Shown here: in pieces, positions 52,790-60,330 of the stretch
Layout of the letters: each line of letters starts with the position of its first letter
Position numbering within the stretch: the stretch's first letter is position 1
Assembly: GCA_035505095.1 (NCBI GenBank)
Contig: DATJRE010000533.1
Location: forward strand, 1-64,000
Length of the DNA: 64,000 nucleotides
From: JOPF133 sp035505095
Lineage (GTDB): Bacteria; Acidobacteriota; Terriglobia; Bryobacterales; Bryobacteraceae
Direction of reading: 5' to 3'
Made by a program: the position numbers and the translations under genes
The notes under the pieces: generated by a model
Databases searched by the model: none
What the model was told of the DNA's origin: nothing
Seen by the model: the letters and a program-made list of their open reading frames with translations, nothing else

Positions 52790-53419
52790 CTATAACTCCA
52801 CGTGCTTGCCGCCGAAGCCATTGGTCGGTGCGAGCTGGCGCATGCGCTCAATGGTGCGCTGGCGCGGAATGTATTCCGCCAGAAAGCTGTTGAACTGTTT
52901 GAGCCGCCCGTTTTCGGAGCGCTGCCGCAGCAGGCCGTTCAGAAAATCCAGGTCCGGCACCGCCTGCGCAAGCTGAAAGCTGAGCTGCGGATCGGTAAGG
53001 TCGGGCGAAGAATGCTCCCGGGCGTTGGAAAGGCGGCTCAATTCCTGATAGTTATCGAGCGCCAATTGGCGCACTTCCACCGGGACGGGCGCGAATTCCT
53101 CGTCATCGAAAAAGGTCACCTCGCCCTGCAAAAATGCCTTCTCTTCGTTGAGGGATTGAATTTCGAACCGCCGTTTCCCCTGCGCGAGGATGTCCATGCG
53201 CCCATCGGGATACATTTGGAGCACTTTTTCCACGGCGACGGTGCAGCCAGCATTTACGATGCCATCGTCCTTCGCCAGCACGATGCCGAATTCCGAGCTG
53301 TCGCGGATCGCTTCCCCCACCATCTCCTTGTAGCGGTCTTCGAAAATGTGCAGGGGCAACTGCGTGCGCGGGAAGACCACCACGTTCAGCGGAAACAGCG
53401 GGATGAGCCGCGAGGGCAT
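52790..53419 (-). CDS. LON substrate-binding (N-terminal) domain protein
   Basis: This 209-residue protein begins LIPLFPLNVVVFPRTQLPLHIFEDRYKEMV, the hallmark of the Lon protease N-terminal domain. FGIVLAKDDGIVNAGCTVAVEKVLQMYPDGRMDILAQGKRRF follows, and then a helical C-terminal part. It lacks the ATPase and protease domains of Lon. Stand-alone LON-domain proteins are common in bacteria and probably bind misfolded or specific proteins; their role is unclear. The ATG at 53419 is chosen because the conserved domain begins at once; no strong ribosome binding site is visible. It is first in the operon with the TonB-family and HAD genes and divergent from the TIGR03435 gene at 53539. Confidence 0.88.
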   Translation of the reverse strand: MPSRLIPLFPLNVVVFPRTQLPLHIFEDRYKEMVGEAIRDSSEFGIVLAKDDGIVNAGCTVAVEKVLQMYPDGRMDILAQGKRRFEIQSLNEEKAFLQGEVTFFDDEEFAPVPVEVRQLALDNYQELSRLSNAREHSSPDLTDPQLSFQLAQAVPDLDFLNGLLRQRSENGRLKQFNSFLAEYIPRQRTIERMRQLAPTNGFGGKHVEL

Positions 53420-53538
53420 GGTTCTATTATGCCCAATGTATGAGAAACCCGTGAACGCGCCGCGCGCTGCCCTCACCCTCTTATTCTTCCCCGTCCACAC
53501 TTCCACCTGTACCGCCGTCTAACCGGCAGAGGACTGCC

Positions 53539-54282
53539 ATGATTCGAGCCACTGCCGGTCTCGCGCTTGCCGTCTCCTGGGCCGCCTGCGCGCAGACCGC
53601 CGCGCCGCCGCGGTTCGAGGTTGCCTCCATCAAGCCAATTCCTCTCGACATCTACCGTGGGTCTTCCGGCATCTCCACCGGTCACGGCCGGATGACCGCC
53701 AGCAACGTTACCCTCAAGCGCTGCATCATCGGCGCCTACGGCGTAGGCCCCAGCCAAATCATCGGCGGGTCGCCGTGGCTCGATACCGACCGCTTCGAAA
53801 TCGCCGCCAAGGCCGACCAGCCCGTCGGCGACGCTGCCCTCATGGTGATGCTGCAAACGCTGCTGGCCGAGCGCTTCAAGCTGGTGCTGCATCGCGAAAC
53901 CCGCCTGCTGGACGCCCTGGTGCTGGAGGTCGCCAAGAACGGTCCCAAGCTCGAAAAAGCCGAGAGCGCCAATGCCAGCACCGACAGCAGGCGCGGCCGC
54001 ATCGACGCCAAGGCGCTCACCATGGACCATTTCGCCTGGGTGCTGTCCCGTACCATGGCCGTGCCGGTAATCAATGGAACCGGCTTGCAGGGCGCCTTCA
54101 ACGTCAAGCTGGAGTGGTCGCCCGATAGCGACAAGCCGGTGAAGCCGGGCGAAATTCCTCCCGATACCGGCCCTTCCCTCTACACCGCCATCCAGCAGCA
54201 GCTTGGTTTGCGCCTGCACGCGCGCAAGGCCCCGGTGGAGGTGCTGGTGATCGACCGCGCCGAACACCCCTCCGAGAATTAA
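53539..54282 (+). CDS. TIGR03435 (Soli_cterm) family secreted protein
   Basis: The 247-residue precursor has a signal peptide (1 to about 20, SWAACAQTAAPP). FEVASIKPI follows, with MTASNVTLKRCIIGAYGVGPSQIIGGSPWLDTDRFEIAAKA, VMLQTLLAERFKLVLHRETRLLDALVLEVAKNGPKL, and the C-terminal block GLRLHARKAPVEVLVIDRAEHPSEN, all family signatures. It is a paralogue of the protein at 22188, shorter because it lacks the Gly-rich segment. Function is unknown. AGAGG lies about 6 bases before the ATG. A decayed copy of the same gene follows directly. Confidence 0.93.
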   Translation: MIRATAGLALAVSWAACAQTAAPPRFEVASIKPIPLDIYRGSSGISTGHGRMTASNVTLKRCIIGAYGVGPSQIIGGSPWLDTDRFEIAAKADQPVGDAALMVMLQTLLAERFKLVLHRETRLLDALVLEVAKNGPKLEKAESANASTDSRRGRIDAKALTMDHFAWVLSRTMAVPVINGTGLQGAFNVKLEWSPDSDKPVKPGEIPPDTGPSLYTAIQQQLGLRLHARKAPVEVLVIDRAEHPSEN

Positions 54283-54580
54283 ACCGCGCTCTCGATTTCG
54301 AGCCGTTGCCGGCCTCGCGGCAGCGCTCTCCTGCACCGCCGGCGCTCAGCCTGCCAGTCCGCCGCGGTTCGCGGTCGCCTCCTACATGCTCATGCTGCGC
54401 GCCCGGCTGGCCGAGCGCTTCAAGCTTCCAATCCGCTGAAACCGTGGGAGATCCCCGCCGATACCGGCCCTCCGTTTTCGCCGCCATCCAGCGCCAGCCC
54501 GGCTTACGCCTGCAAAGCGCGCAAAGCGAATGAGAGGTGCGGGTGATCGACCGCGCCCAAGGGCCCTCCGAAAATCAGAT
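54283..54580 (+). pseudogene. Decayed tandem copy of the TIGR03435 gene
   Basis: In the first frame the sequence reads RAVAGLAAALSCTAGAQ and PPRFAVASYMLMLRARLAERFKLPIR, then a stop. It joins the family's start (FEVAS) directly to its central block (MLQxLLAERFKL), with the ~70 residues between deleted. After the stop, remnants of the C-terminal blocks (IPADTGPP-, then CVIDRAQGPSEN-like DRAQGPSEN in another frame) continue to about 54580. So a tandem duplicate of 53539-54282 has lost at least two internal segments and its frame. Confidence 0.75.
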
Positions 54581-54611
54581 GGCTCCTTGCCGGGGTTGTT
54601 ATCATGAGCTA

Positions 54612-55493
54612 ATGACCCCCGCGGCCACGAACGCCGAAACTACGCGCGCGTCGTGGTACCCGGCGGCCTGGTTTGGGCTCCTGCTGCTGGTCTGTTACGC
54701 CCCCATCCTGCGGGCGTTGATTTACGCCTGGATTCACAACGAGGACATGGGCCACGGCTTCTTCGTCCCCCTGGTGGCCGGCTATATCGTGTGGCAGCGC
54801 CGCGACGAGTTGCTGGCCCTCAAACCGCAGCCAAGCTGGTGGGGACTGGGGATGGTGCTGGGGGGCGCGCTACTGCTGGTGATCGCCACCCTGGGCGCGG
54901 AGGTCTTTCTGGCGCGCCTGTCCTTCGTGGTCACCCTCGTCGGCATGGTGTGGATGCTGGGCGGCCCGCCGTTTCTGAAGAAGCTCCGCTTCCCCCTGTT
55001 TCTGCTGCTCTTCATGATGCCCATTCCGTCGGTCATCTACACCCGCATTACCTTCCCGCTGCAACTGATGGCCAGCCGTCTGGCCGAGAATGCGCTAACG
55101 GCCTTCTCCATTCCGGTCTTGCGCGAAGGCAACGTGCTGGAACTGCCCAGCCAGCGGCTGGATGTGGTGGAGGCTTGCAGCGGCATCCGGTCGCTGCTCT
55201 CGCTCACTTTCCTGGCCTTGGTCTACGGGCACTTCTTCGAGAAGAAGACCTGGATTCGCACGGCCCTGTTTTTCTCCACCGTGCCCATCGCCATCCTGGC
55301 CAATGCCGGGCGCGTCACCCTGACGGGCCTGGCGTCCCTGATCAATCCGGCCCTTACCGAGGGCGCCGTACATGAGGCCATGGGCTTAGTCACGTTCTTC
55401 ATCGCGCTGGGGATTCTGATTGGCATTCACCGGTTGCTGGTGAGGATCGGCCGCTGGCCGGCCCGGAGGCGCCTCGGTGAACTTCCTGCATAG
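54612..55493 (+). CDS. Exosortase (XrtA-like transmembrane transpeptidase)
   Basis: This 293-residue inner-membrane protein has about eight helices. It carries the catalytic set of the exosortase/archaeosortase family: Cys189 (EACSGIRSL), Arg234 (NAGRVTLTG) and His254 (GAVHEAMG). HNEDMGHGFFVPLVAGYIVW near the start is also conserved. Exosortases cleave PEP-CTERM sorting signals and attach proteins to the envelope or exopolysaccharide. The next gene is its partner EpsI, overlapping by 17 bases. I see no PEP-CTERM target in the window. The ATG at 54612 is chosen as the first start before the family's conserved N-terminus. Confidence 0.92.
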   Translation: MTPAATNAETTRASWYPAAWFGLLLLVCYAPILRALIYAWIHNEDMGHGFFVPLVAGYIVWQRRDELLALKPQPSWWGLGMVLGGALLLVIATLGAEVFLARLSFVVTLVGMVWMLGGPPFLKKLRFPLFLLLFMMPIPSVIYTRITFPLQLMASRLAENALTAFSIPVLREGNVLELPSQRLDVVEACSGIRSLLSLTFLALVYGHFFEKKTWIRTALFFSTVPIAILANAGRVTLTGLASLINPALTEGAVHEAMGLVTFFIALGILIGIHRLLVRIGRWPARRRLGELPA

Positions 55494-56130
55494 CCAATAC
55501 GCGCGCGTGCTGACCGTGGCCTTGCTGTTGCAGGGCGGCGTTTTCTACGCCCTGGCGATGCGCGCCGAGAAGACCCCGCCCGTGGCGCCGCTGTCCACGT
55601 TTCCGATGTCTCTGCCGGGCTACCGGATGGTGCGCGAAATCCCCACCCCGCCGGAAATTCTGGACATCCTGAAGGCCGACGACACCCTCACCCGCGAGTA
55701 CGTTGGAGATTCCCGCACCCCCATCATCTTCTACATCGCGTTCTTCAAATCCCAGCGCTATGGGCAGGCGCCGCACTCCCCCAAAAACTGCCTGCCCGGC
55801 GAAGGCTGGGAGCCGGTGGATTCGGCCACCATCCAGGTCCCCGTGACGGGTTGGCCGCGGCCCATCGCGATCAACCAGTTCGTGGTGGAACATGGCGACG
55901 ACAAAGAGGTTACGCTGTACTGGTATCAGAGCCACAACCGCATCATCGCCCACGAGTTCGCGGCCAAGTTCTGGCTGGTGGTGGATTCCATCCGTTATAA
56001 CCGCAGCGACAGTTCCCTGGTGCGGGTGATTGTGCCGGTGCGCGAAAACGATGTGAATGGCGCCACGCAGATCGGCGTGAACTTCGTTCAGGCCATGTTC
56101 CCGGCGCTGCTCCGCCAGTTGCCGCAATAG
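55477..56130 (+). CDS. EpsI-family exosortase-associated protein
   Basis: This 217-residue protein has one N-terminal membrane helix (VLTVALLLQGGVFYALAM) and then a periplasmic domain with the EpsI/DUF3485 signatures. These are FPMSLPGYRMVRE, REYVGDSRTPIIFYIAFFKSQRYGQAPHSPKNCLPGEGWEPVD and LYWYQSHNRIIAHEFAAKFWLVVDSI. EpsI domains are fused to or follow exosortases in exopolysaccharide/PEP-CTERM loci and are needed for export or assembly. The GTG start overlaps the exosortase stop, so the two are translationally coupled. Confidence 0.9.
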   Translation: MNFLHSQYARVLTVALLLQGGVFYALAMRAEKTPPVAPLSTFPMSLPGYRMVREIPTPPEILDILKADDTLTREYVGDSRTPIIFYIAFFKSQRYGQAPHSPKNCLPGEGWEPVDSATIQVPVTGWPRPIAINQFVVEHGDDKEVTLYWYQSHNRIIAHEFAAKFWLVVDSIRYNRSDSSLVRVIVPVRENDVNGATQIGVNFVQAMFPALLRQLPQ

Positions 56131-56418
56131 CCGCCGGGCCCCCAAGCCCATAGTCCCCATCCGACCGGAAAACCTGCCCGTCCACGGTCCGCCGGCCACG
56201 AATCCGCGGGCCCGCAGCGGCCGGAAAAGCAACCCGGCAGCGTAGGCCGTCCGCAGCGGACCGCAAAAATCTCTCCGCCGGTGCCTGCCTGCAAATTTAG
56301 CGCTCACTTTAGATACTTTTTGACGCTGACTCTTGGGCTTCGGGGGGGCGGCATTTTGCGGCCTTTTTACCGTTCTTCCCCGTCAGAAACCATCTAAACT
56401 GTCAATTTAGGGTTCAGT

Positions 56419-56430
56419 AGTACCGGTACT
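56419..56430. promoter_or_regulatory. Perfect 12-bp palindrome (operator candidate)
   Basis: AGTACCGGTACT lies about 67 bases before the histidine kinase ATG. The flanks extend the symmetry imperfectly. Its form suits a homodimeric repressor. Confidence 0.4.
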
Positions 56431-56438
56431 GGTAGCTT

Positions 56439-56460
56439 CTTTGTGTAATTGGGCACAAAG
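56439..56460. promoter_or_regulatory. 7-bp inverted repeat with 8-base spacer
   Basis: CTTTGTG-(8)-CACAAAG is perfect and lies just after the palindrome at 56419, about 37 bases before the kinase ATG. It could be a second operator or a leader hairpin. Confidence 0.4.
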
Positions 56461-56496
56461 GGTGAGGAAAGGAACAGGCGATTGGGTGTACGATCC

Positions 56497-58086
56497 ATGA
56501 ATGAATCCTATTCGGATGGCCAGAGGATGTCTGTAGCCCTACACGTTCTCTACATCGGGGACAGCGGCGCCGGAGCCGTACACGCGGAGTTGACCCGCGG
56601 CGGCTACGATCCCATTTTCCAGCATGTCTCCGGTGAGGCCGAGTTGCTGAAGGCCTTCTCCTCGCGCTTCGATATCGCCATCAGCGATTTTGTGGTGGGC
56701 GACTTCGGAGCCCTGGCGGCATTGCGGATCATCCAGGACCGCGGCATCGACCTGCCCCTGATCGTGGTTTCCGGAAAGGCCGACGAGTCCGACGTGCAGG
56801 CCGCCCTGAAGGCCGGCGCGGCCGATCATCTGGGCCGCCGCAACCTGATGCGCCTGAATGCCGCCGTGGAGCGCGAGCTGCGCGGCGTGCGCATGCGCCG
56901 CGAGCGCGTGCGCCTGGAAGAGCAGTTCCGGCAGGCCCAGAAGATGGAGGCGGTGGGCCGCCTGGCGGGTGGGGTAGCGCACGATTTCAATAACCTGCTG
57001 ACCGTCATCACCGGCTACAGCGACATGCTGCTGGCCAGCCGCGATTTGAAGGATTCGCAGCGCACGGCGCTCGAGGAAATCCGCCGCTCGGCCGAACGCG
57101 GCGGCGCCCTCACTCACCAGCTCCTGGCTTTCAGCCGCCGCCAGCCCCTCGAGGCGCGCTCGGTGCGCATCAACGACCTGGTGATGCAGCTCCAGAAACT
57201 ACTGCGCCGCCTGATCGGTGAAGACATTGACCTGGTGACCATTCCCACCGCCAGCGAGGATTCTGTGGAAGCCGACCCCGGCCGGCTGGAGCAGGTCATC
57301 ATGAACCTGGCCGTGAACGCGCGCGACGCCATGCCCCACGGCGGCCAGCTCACCATCGAAACGGCTCTGGTCAGCCTGGACGAGAGCTTCTCCGCCAAGC
57401 GCCTCGGCGTCCGCCCCGGCAGGCACGTGGTAATCGCCATCACCGATACCGGCGTGGGTATGGACGAAAAGACCCAGAGCCACCTGTTCGAGCCGTTCTT
57501 CACCACCAAAAGCCCCGGCCAGGGCACCGGCCTGGGATTGGCCACCGCCTACGGCATCGTTCGCCAGAGCGGCGGCGCCATCGCTTTCCAAAGCGAGGTG
57601 GGCAAAGGAACCACCGCGCGCATCTACCTGCCGCTGGCCGAGGCTCGCAAACGCACTCCGGCGGTGGAAGAAGCCGCCCCTCAGGCGCCCCTCACTGGCG
57701 CCGAGACCATCCTGGTGGTGGAGGATGAGACGCGCGTCCGTAAGCTCATGGCGGGTGTGCTGGCCGCCCGCGGCTACCGCGTGCTGGAGGCCACCCGCGG
57801 CGAAGAGGCCATCCGGCTCTGCCAGGAGCATTCCCCGGAAATCGACCTGGCCGTGGTGGATGTGGTGATGCCGGAAATGAGCGGGCCGGAATTCGTCCGC
57901 CGCGTGTGCCCGTTGTGCCCGCACATGCGCGTGCTGTTCATCTCCGGTTACACCGACGAGGCCATCGTCCACCATGGAATCGAGGAATCCGGCGCGGCGT
58001 TTCTGCAGAAGCCCTTCCTGCCCGACGCGCTGGCCCGCAAGGTCCGCCAGGTGCTGGATTCGCGCAGCAACTCGGCCAACGAGTAA
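56497..58086 (+). CDS. Hybrid histidine kinase with REC domains at both ends
   Basis: This 529-residue cytoplasmic protein has four domains. A receiver domain (about 14-125, Asp64 in ISDFVVGD) is followed by a HisKA domain with His162 (GGVAHDFNNLL). The HATPase_c domain carries N-box NLAVNARDAM, G1 ITDTGVGMD and GTGLGLATAYG. A second receiver domain (about 405-520) carries ILVVEDE and LAVVDVVMPEMSG, with Lys in FLQKPFLPD. The N-terminal receiver has Arg-Arg (LGRRNL) where most have Lys, so its phosphorylation is doubtful. There is no sensor or membrane segment, so the input is probably phosphotransfer or a partner protein. The ATG at 56497 is favoured; ATG 56527 is possible. It is same-strand with the exosortase genes, 366 bases away. 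Confidence 0.9.
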   Translation: MNESYSDGQRMSVALHVLYIGDSGAGAVHAELTRGGYDPIFQHVSGEAELLKAFSSRFDIAISDFVVGDFGALAALRIIQDRGIDLPLIVVSGKADESDVQAALKAGAADHLGRRNLMRLNAAVERELRGVRMRRERVRLEEQFRQAQKMEAVGRLAGGVAHDFNNLLTVITGYSDMLLASRDLKDSQRTALEEIRRSAERGGALTHQLLAFSRRQPLEARSVRINDLVMQLQKLLRRLIGEDIDLVTIPTASEDSVEADPGRLEQVIMNLAVNARDAMPHGGQLTIETALVSLDESFSAKRLGVRPGRHVVIAITDTGVGMDEKTQSHLFEPFFTTKSPGQGTGLGLATAYGIVRQSGGAIAFQSEVGKGTTARIYLPLAEARKRTPAVEEAAPQAPLTGAETILVVEDETRVRKLMAGVLAARGYRVLEATRGEEAIRLCQEHSPEIDLAVVDVVMPEMSGPEFVRRVCPLCPHMRVLFISGYTDEAIVHHGIEESGAAFLQKPFLPDALARKVRQVLDSRSNSANE

Positions 58087-58087
58087 T

Positions 58088-58121
58088 CGCCGGCGGGCCG
58101 CCCGATCGCGAGCCGCCGGCG
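58088..58121. terminator. Bidirectional terminator-like hairpin
   Basis: CGCCGGCGG-(16)-CCGCCGGCG is a perfect 9-bp inverted repeat directly after the kinase stop. It lies between two convergent genes. There is no T-tract on either side. Confidence 0.5.
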
Positions 58122-58140
58122 CACGGTCGGGCAGCGCCGA

Positions 58141-58701
58141 TTAATGCTTGGCATTATAGATCCGGCCGCCTAACTGGTTCTGTTGCTGGTTGACCTGCTG
58201 CTTCTCGCCGGTCGTGAGCTTGCCGCCATTGGCCTGGCGATCGGCGCGGACTTCCTGGTTCACCCCTGCCTCGCCGTTCTCCAGCCGCGCGGCCTTCCCG
58301 GCGCTCAGTTTGCCCGATGCGATGCCGTTGCCGATCCGCTGCTGCTGATTGGTCTGCCGCTGGCCCACTTCGCTCTTGCCGTAATTCTGCCTGGCGGCAT
58401 TGTGCTTGTCGGTATAGATCTGCTTGCTCAGATGGTTCTGCTGCTGGTTGACGGTCTTCTTTTCCTGTCCGGTCAGCTTGCCGCCGTCGGCACTGCGGTC
58501 GGCTTTGACTTCGTGGTTGATGGCCGCCTCTTTGGTTTCCAGATTGGCCGTTCCGCGGGCCGTCAGCGACCCGGACTTGACCCCTTGCGCGATGCGCTGT
58601 TGCTGGTTTTCGGCACGCTTGCCGACCTCGGATTTCTGGGCATACGCCGCAGTCCCTATGGCCAAAACAGCCGTGAACGTGAAAAGCAATGAATGTTTCA
58701 T
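58141..58701 (-). CDS. Secreted protein made of two 78-residue repeats
   Basis: The 186-residue precursor has a signal peptide (1 to about 21, GTAAYAQ). The mature part is two copies (about 23-100 and 109-186) of one unit: KSEVGxRxxNQQQRI, then SGxLxxxxxAxLE, then E-x-x-V-x-x-E-V-x-A-D-R, then GGKL and NQQQNxLxxxIY. The unit is rich in Gln, Asn and Lys, has no Cys and is predicted helical. I recognise no enzyme family; similar proteins are annotated as hypothetical in Acidobacteria. GGAGATT lies 4-5 bases before the ATG. The repeated E/D-R and QQQ patterns suggest a binding or structural role outside the cytoplasm. Confidence 0.75.
   Translation of the reverse strand: MKHSLLFTFTAVLAIGTAAYAQKSEVGKRAENQQQRIAQGVKSGSLTARGTANLETKEAAINHEVKADRSADGGKLTGQEKKTVNQQQNHLSKQIYTDKHNAARQNYGKSEVGQRQTNQQQRIGNGIASGKLSAGKAARLENGEAGVNQEVRADRQANGGKLTTGEKQQVNQQQNQLGGRIYNAKH
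58144..58635 (-). repeat. Internal duplication in the secreted protein gene
   Basis: Nucleotides 58402-58635 and 58144-58377 encode the two 78-residue units, clearly alike but well diverged, so the duplication is old and has been kept under selection. Confidence 0.7.
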
Positions 58702-58895
58702 CGGAATCTCCTATCCGCAATTCCTGTTTGCCTCATGGGCATCACGAGAGGTTAAGCGCAATTGCGCTCCGAAAGTTTCTGCGGCCCGCGTTAATGATGT
58801 TTCATGGAGTTTCCCGGGACTGGCGCAAAACTTTTTCGCGCGCGCCGGGTTGCCTTGAGCTTCCACTTGCGCCTACTCCGGCGCTATGCTAGTTT

Positions 58896-58910
58896 TGAAA
58901 ATCATTTTCG
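58896..58910. promoter_or_regulatory. Fur-box-like palindrome
   Basis: TGAAAATCATTTTCG matches the 7-1-7 Fur consensus TGATAATNATTATCA at 11 of 14 defined positions. It lies about 56 bases before the GT25 gene ATG. No fur gene is present, so the match is only suggestive. Confidence 0.3.
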
Positions 58911-58965
58911 GGCCGGTGGAGCAGGTGTGCCATGGGCTTCGTGTCCATCCAAGAGTCAAAGAACG

Positions 58966-59643
58966 ATGAGGGTCGCGGTAATCAATCTGGTGCGATCGAC
59001 GGATCGCCGGGAATGGATCGAATCCAACCTGGCAAGAATCGGATTGACCTTCGAGATCTTTGCCGGAGTAGACGCATTCCGTGGTGAACATGTAGGCATC
59101 TCTCGATACAATGAGGCTGCCGCCCGGCGCGACCTTCATCGGCCGATGGCCGCCGGCGAGATCGGCTGCTTTGCCAGCCACTACCTTCTCTGGCAACGAT
59201 GCCTGAGTGCGCGAGAACCCTTGGTGATCATGGAAGACGATGTGGACGTGGACTACGCGTTTCTTCTCGCGCTGGACAACGCCTCGAAACTCATATCGAG
59301 ATTTCCCTTGATCCGTCTCGGTCTCACCAGGGAAGGGGACGGCACCGCGCCGATGCTCTGTCTCCCGGATGACTTTCAACTGGTCTTGCTTGGATCGTGG
59401 ACATTTGGCACTCAGTGTTACGTCCTGTCTCCGATTGGGGCGAAGGCCCTCCTGGAACACGCCGCGGTCTGGTCGTTACCACTCGATATCTATGTGGATC
59501 GCGCCGAGATCCACGGAATCGGCAATTACGGACTACGCCCGTACTTCGTGACCCATGCCGACCAATCCGCCGGTCTTCCCTCGGTGATCGGAGACGAGCG
59601 CTATGGCGAGTGGCCCGCAGAGACCTCAACCGCGCCGGCGTAG
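58966..59643 (+). CDS. Glycosyltransferase family 25 (LPS-type)
   Basis: This 225-residue cytoplasmic protein starts VAVINLVRSTDRREWIESNLARIGL, the GT25 opening. The catalytic-metal motif is in LVIMEDDVDVDY (D-x-D within EDD), preceded by GEIGCFASHYLLWQRCL, another family hallmark. TQCYVLSPIGAKALLEHA and PLDIYVDRAEIHGI complete it. GT25 enzymes transfer galactose or similar sugars to lipopolysaccharide or protein. The start at 58966 is chosen because the family's N-terminus begins there; the ribosome binding site is weak. The gene is less GC-rich than its neighbours, as often seen for surface-polysaccharide genes. Confidence 0.88.
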   Translation: MRVAVINLVRSTDRREWIESNLARIGLTFEIFAGVDAFRGEHVGISRYNEAAARRDLHRPMAAGEIGCFASHYLLWQRCLSAREPLVIMEDDVDVDYAFLLALDNASKLISRFPLIRLGLTREGDGTAPMLCLPDDFQLVLLGSWTFGTQCYVLSPIGAKALLEHAAVWSLPLDIYVDRAEIHGIGNYGLRPYFVTHADQSAGLPSVIGDERYGEWPAETSTAPA

Positions 59644-59710
59644 ACCTGGACGGGCAAAGCGCCTGGCGCGATTCCAATTGACCGCGGCCCGGATGTCGTA
59701 GTCTAAGACT

Positions 59711-60226
59711 ATGCGCAAAATCCTTTCGAGCGCCCTCTACGCGATCCTGGGCATCCTGCTTCTCCAGGCCGCCGAACCCTCGCTGCGAATCGAAGGCGTC
59801 TCCGGCCGCGACGGCGTCGCCAAACCGGCACTCACTCTCACCCTAAGCGACCTGGCCGGCATGCCCCGCACCAAGGTCCAGGTGCGCACCCACGACAACC
59901 AGGATCATACCTACGAAGGGGTGCCGCTGTTTGAGATTCTCAAGCGCGCCGGAGTGCCGTCCGGCGAAGCTCTCCGCGGAACGCTGCTCACGCGGTACCT
60001 GGTGATGACCGCGCACGATGGCTATCGGGTCCTGTTTTCGCTGCCCGAACTGGACCCGGCCTTCAGCGACACCCATGCCTTGCTGGCCGACCGCATGGAT
60101 GGCGCGCCGCTTCCCTCGCAGCAGGGGCCGTTCCGCCTGGTGATTCCCGGCGAGAAGCGCGAAGCCCGCTGGATTCGCATGGTGGAGCGGATCGACGTGC
60201 TCAGCGCGCCGGAAGCGATGCGCTGA
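59711..60226 (+). CDS. Exported molybdopterin-oxidoreductase-fold protein (small)
   Basis: The 171-residue precursor has a signal peptide (1 to about 20, ILLLQAAEP). LTLSDLAGMPRTKVQVRTHDNQDHTYEGVPLFEILKRAGV, YLVMTAHDGYRVLFSLPELDP and GPFRLVIPGEKREARWIRMVERIDVL match the C-terminal part of the sulfite-oxidase-type Mo-pterin domain. The full domain is longer and supplies a Cys ligand to molybdenum. Here no Cys is present in the mature part, so it probably binds no cofactor. Such short proteins are widespread and of unknown function. Confidence 0.8.
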   Translation: MRKILSSALYAILGILLLQAAEPSLRIEGVSGRDGVAKPALTLTLSDLAGMPRTKVQVRTHDNQDHTYEGVPLFEILKRAGVPSGEALRGTLLTRYLVMTAHDGYRVLFSLPELDPAFSDTHALLADRMDGAPLPSQQGPFRLVIPGEKREARWIRMVERIDVLSAPEAMR

Positions 60227-60330
60227 AAATCCCGCCCGGCCCGCGGCCCGCGGCTGCGACGAAGATTGGCGGCCAAGATTGAACTTGCAAAACCGCGAGG
60301 CGCGGAGTATGGTCACAGGGAGGAGGGGGC

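Larger units (their letters stand above)
56131..56496. other. Noncoding region upstream of the hybrid histidine kinase
   Basis: About 366 bases. The distal half becomes AT-rich (AATTTAGCGCTCACTTTAGATAC) and holds two palindromes, listed separately. No gene is seen. Confidence 0.4.
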
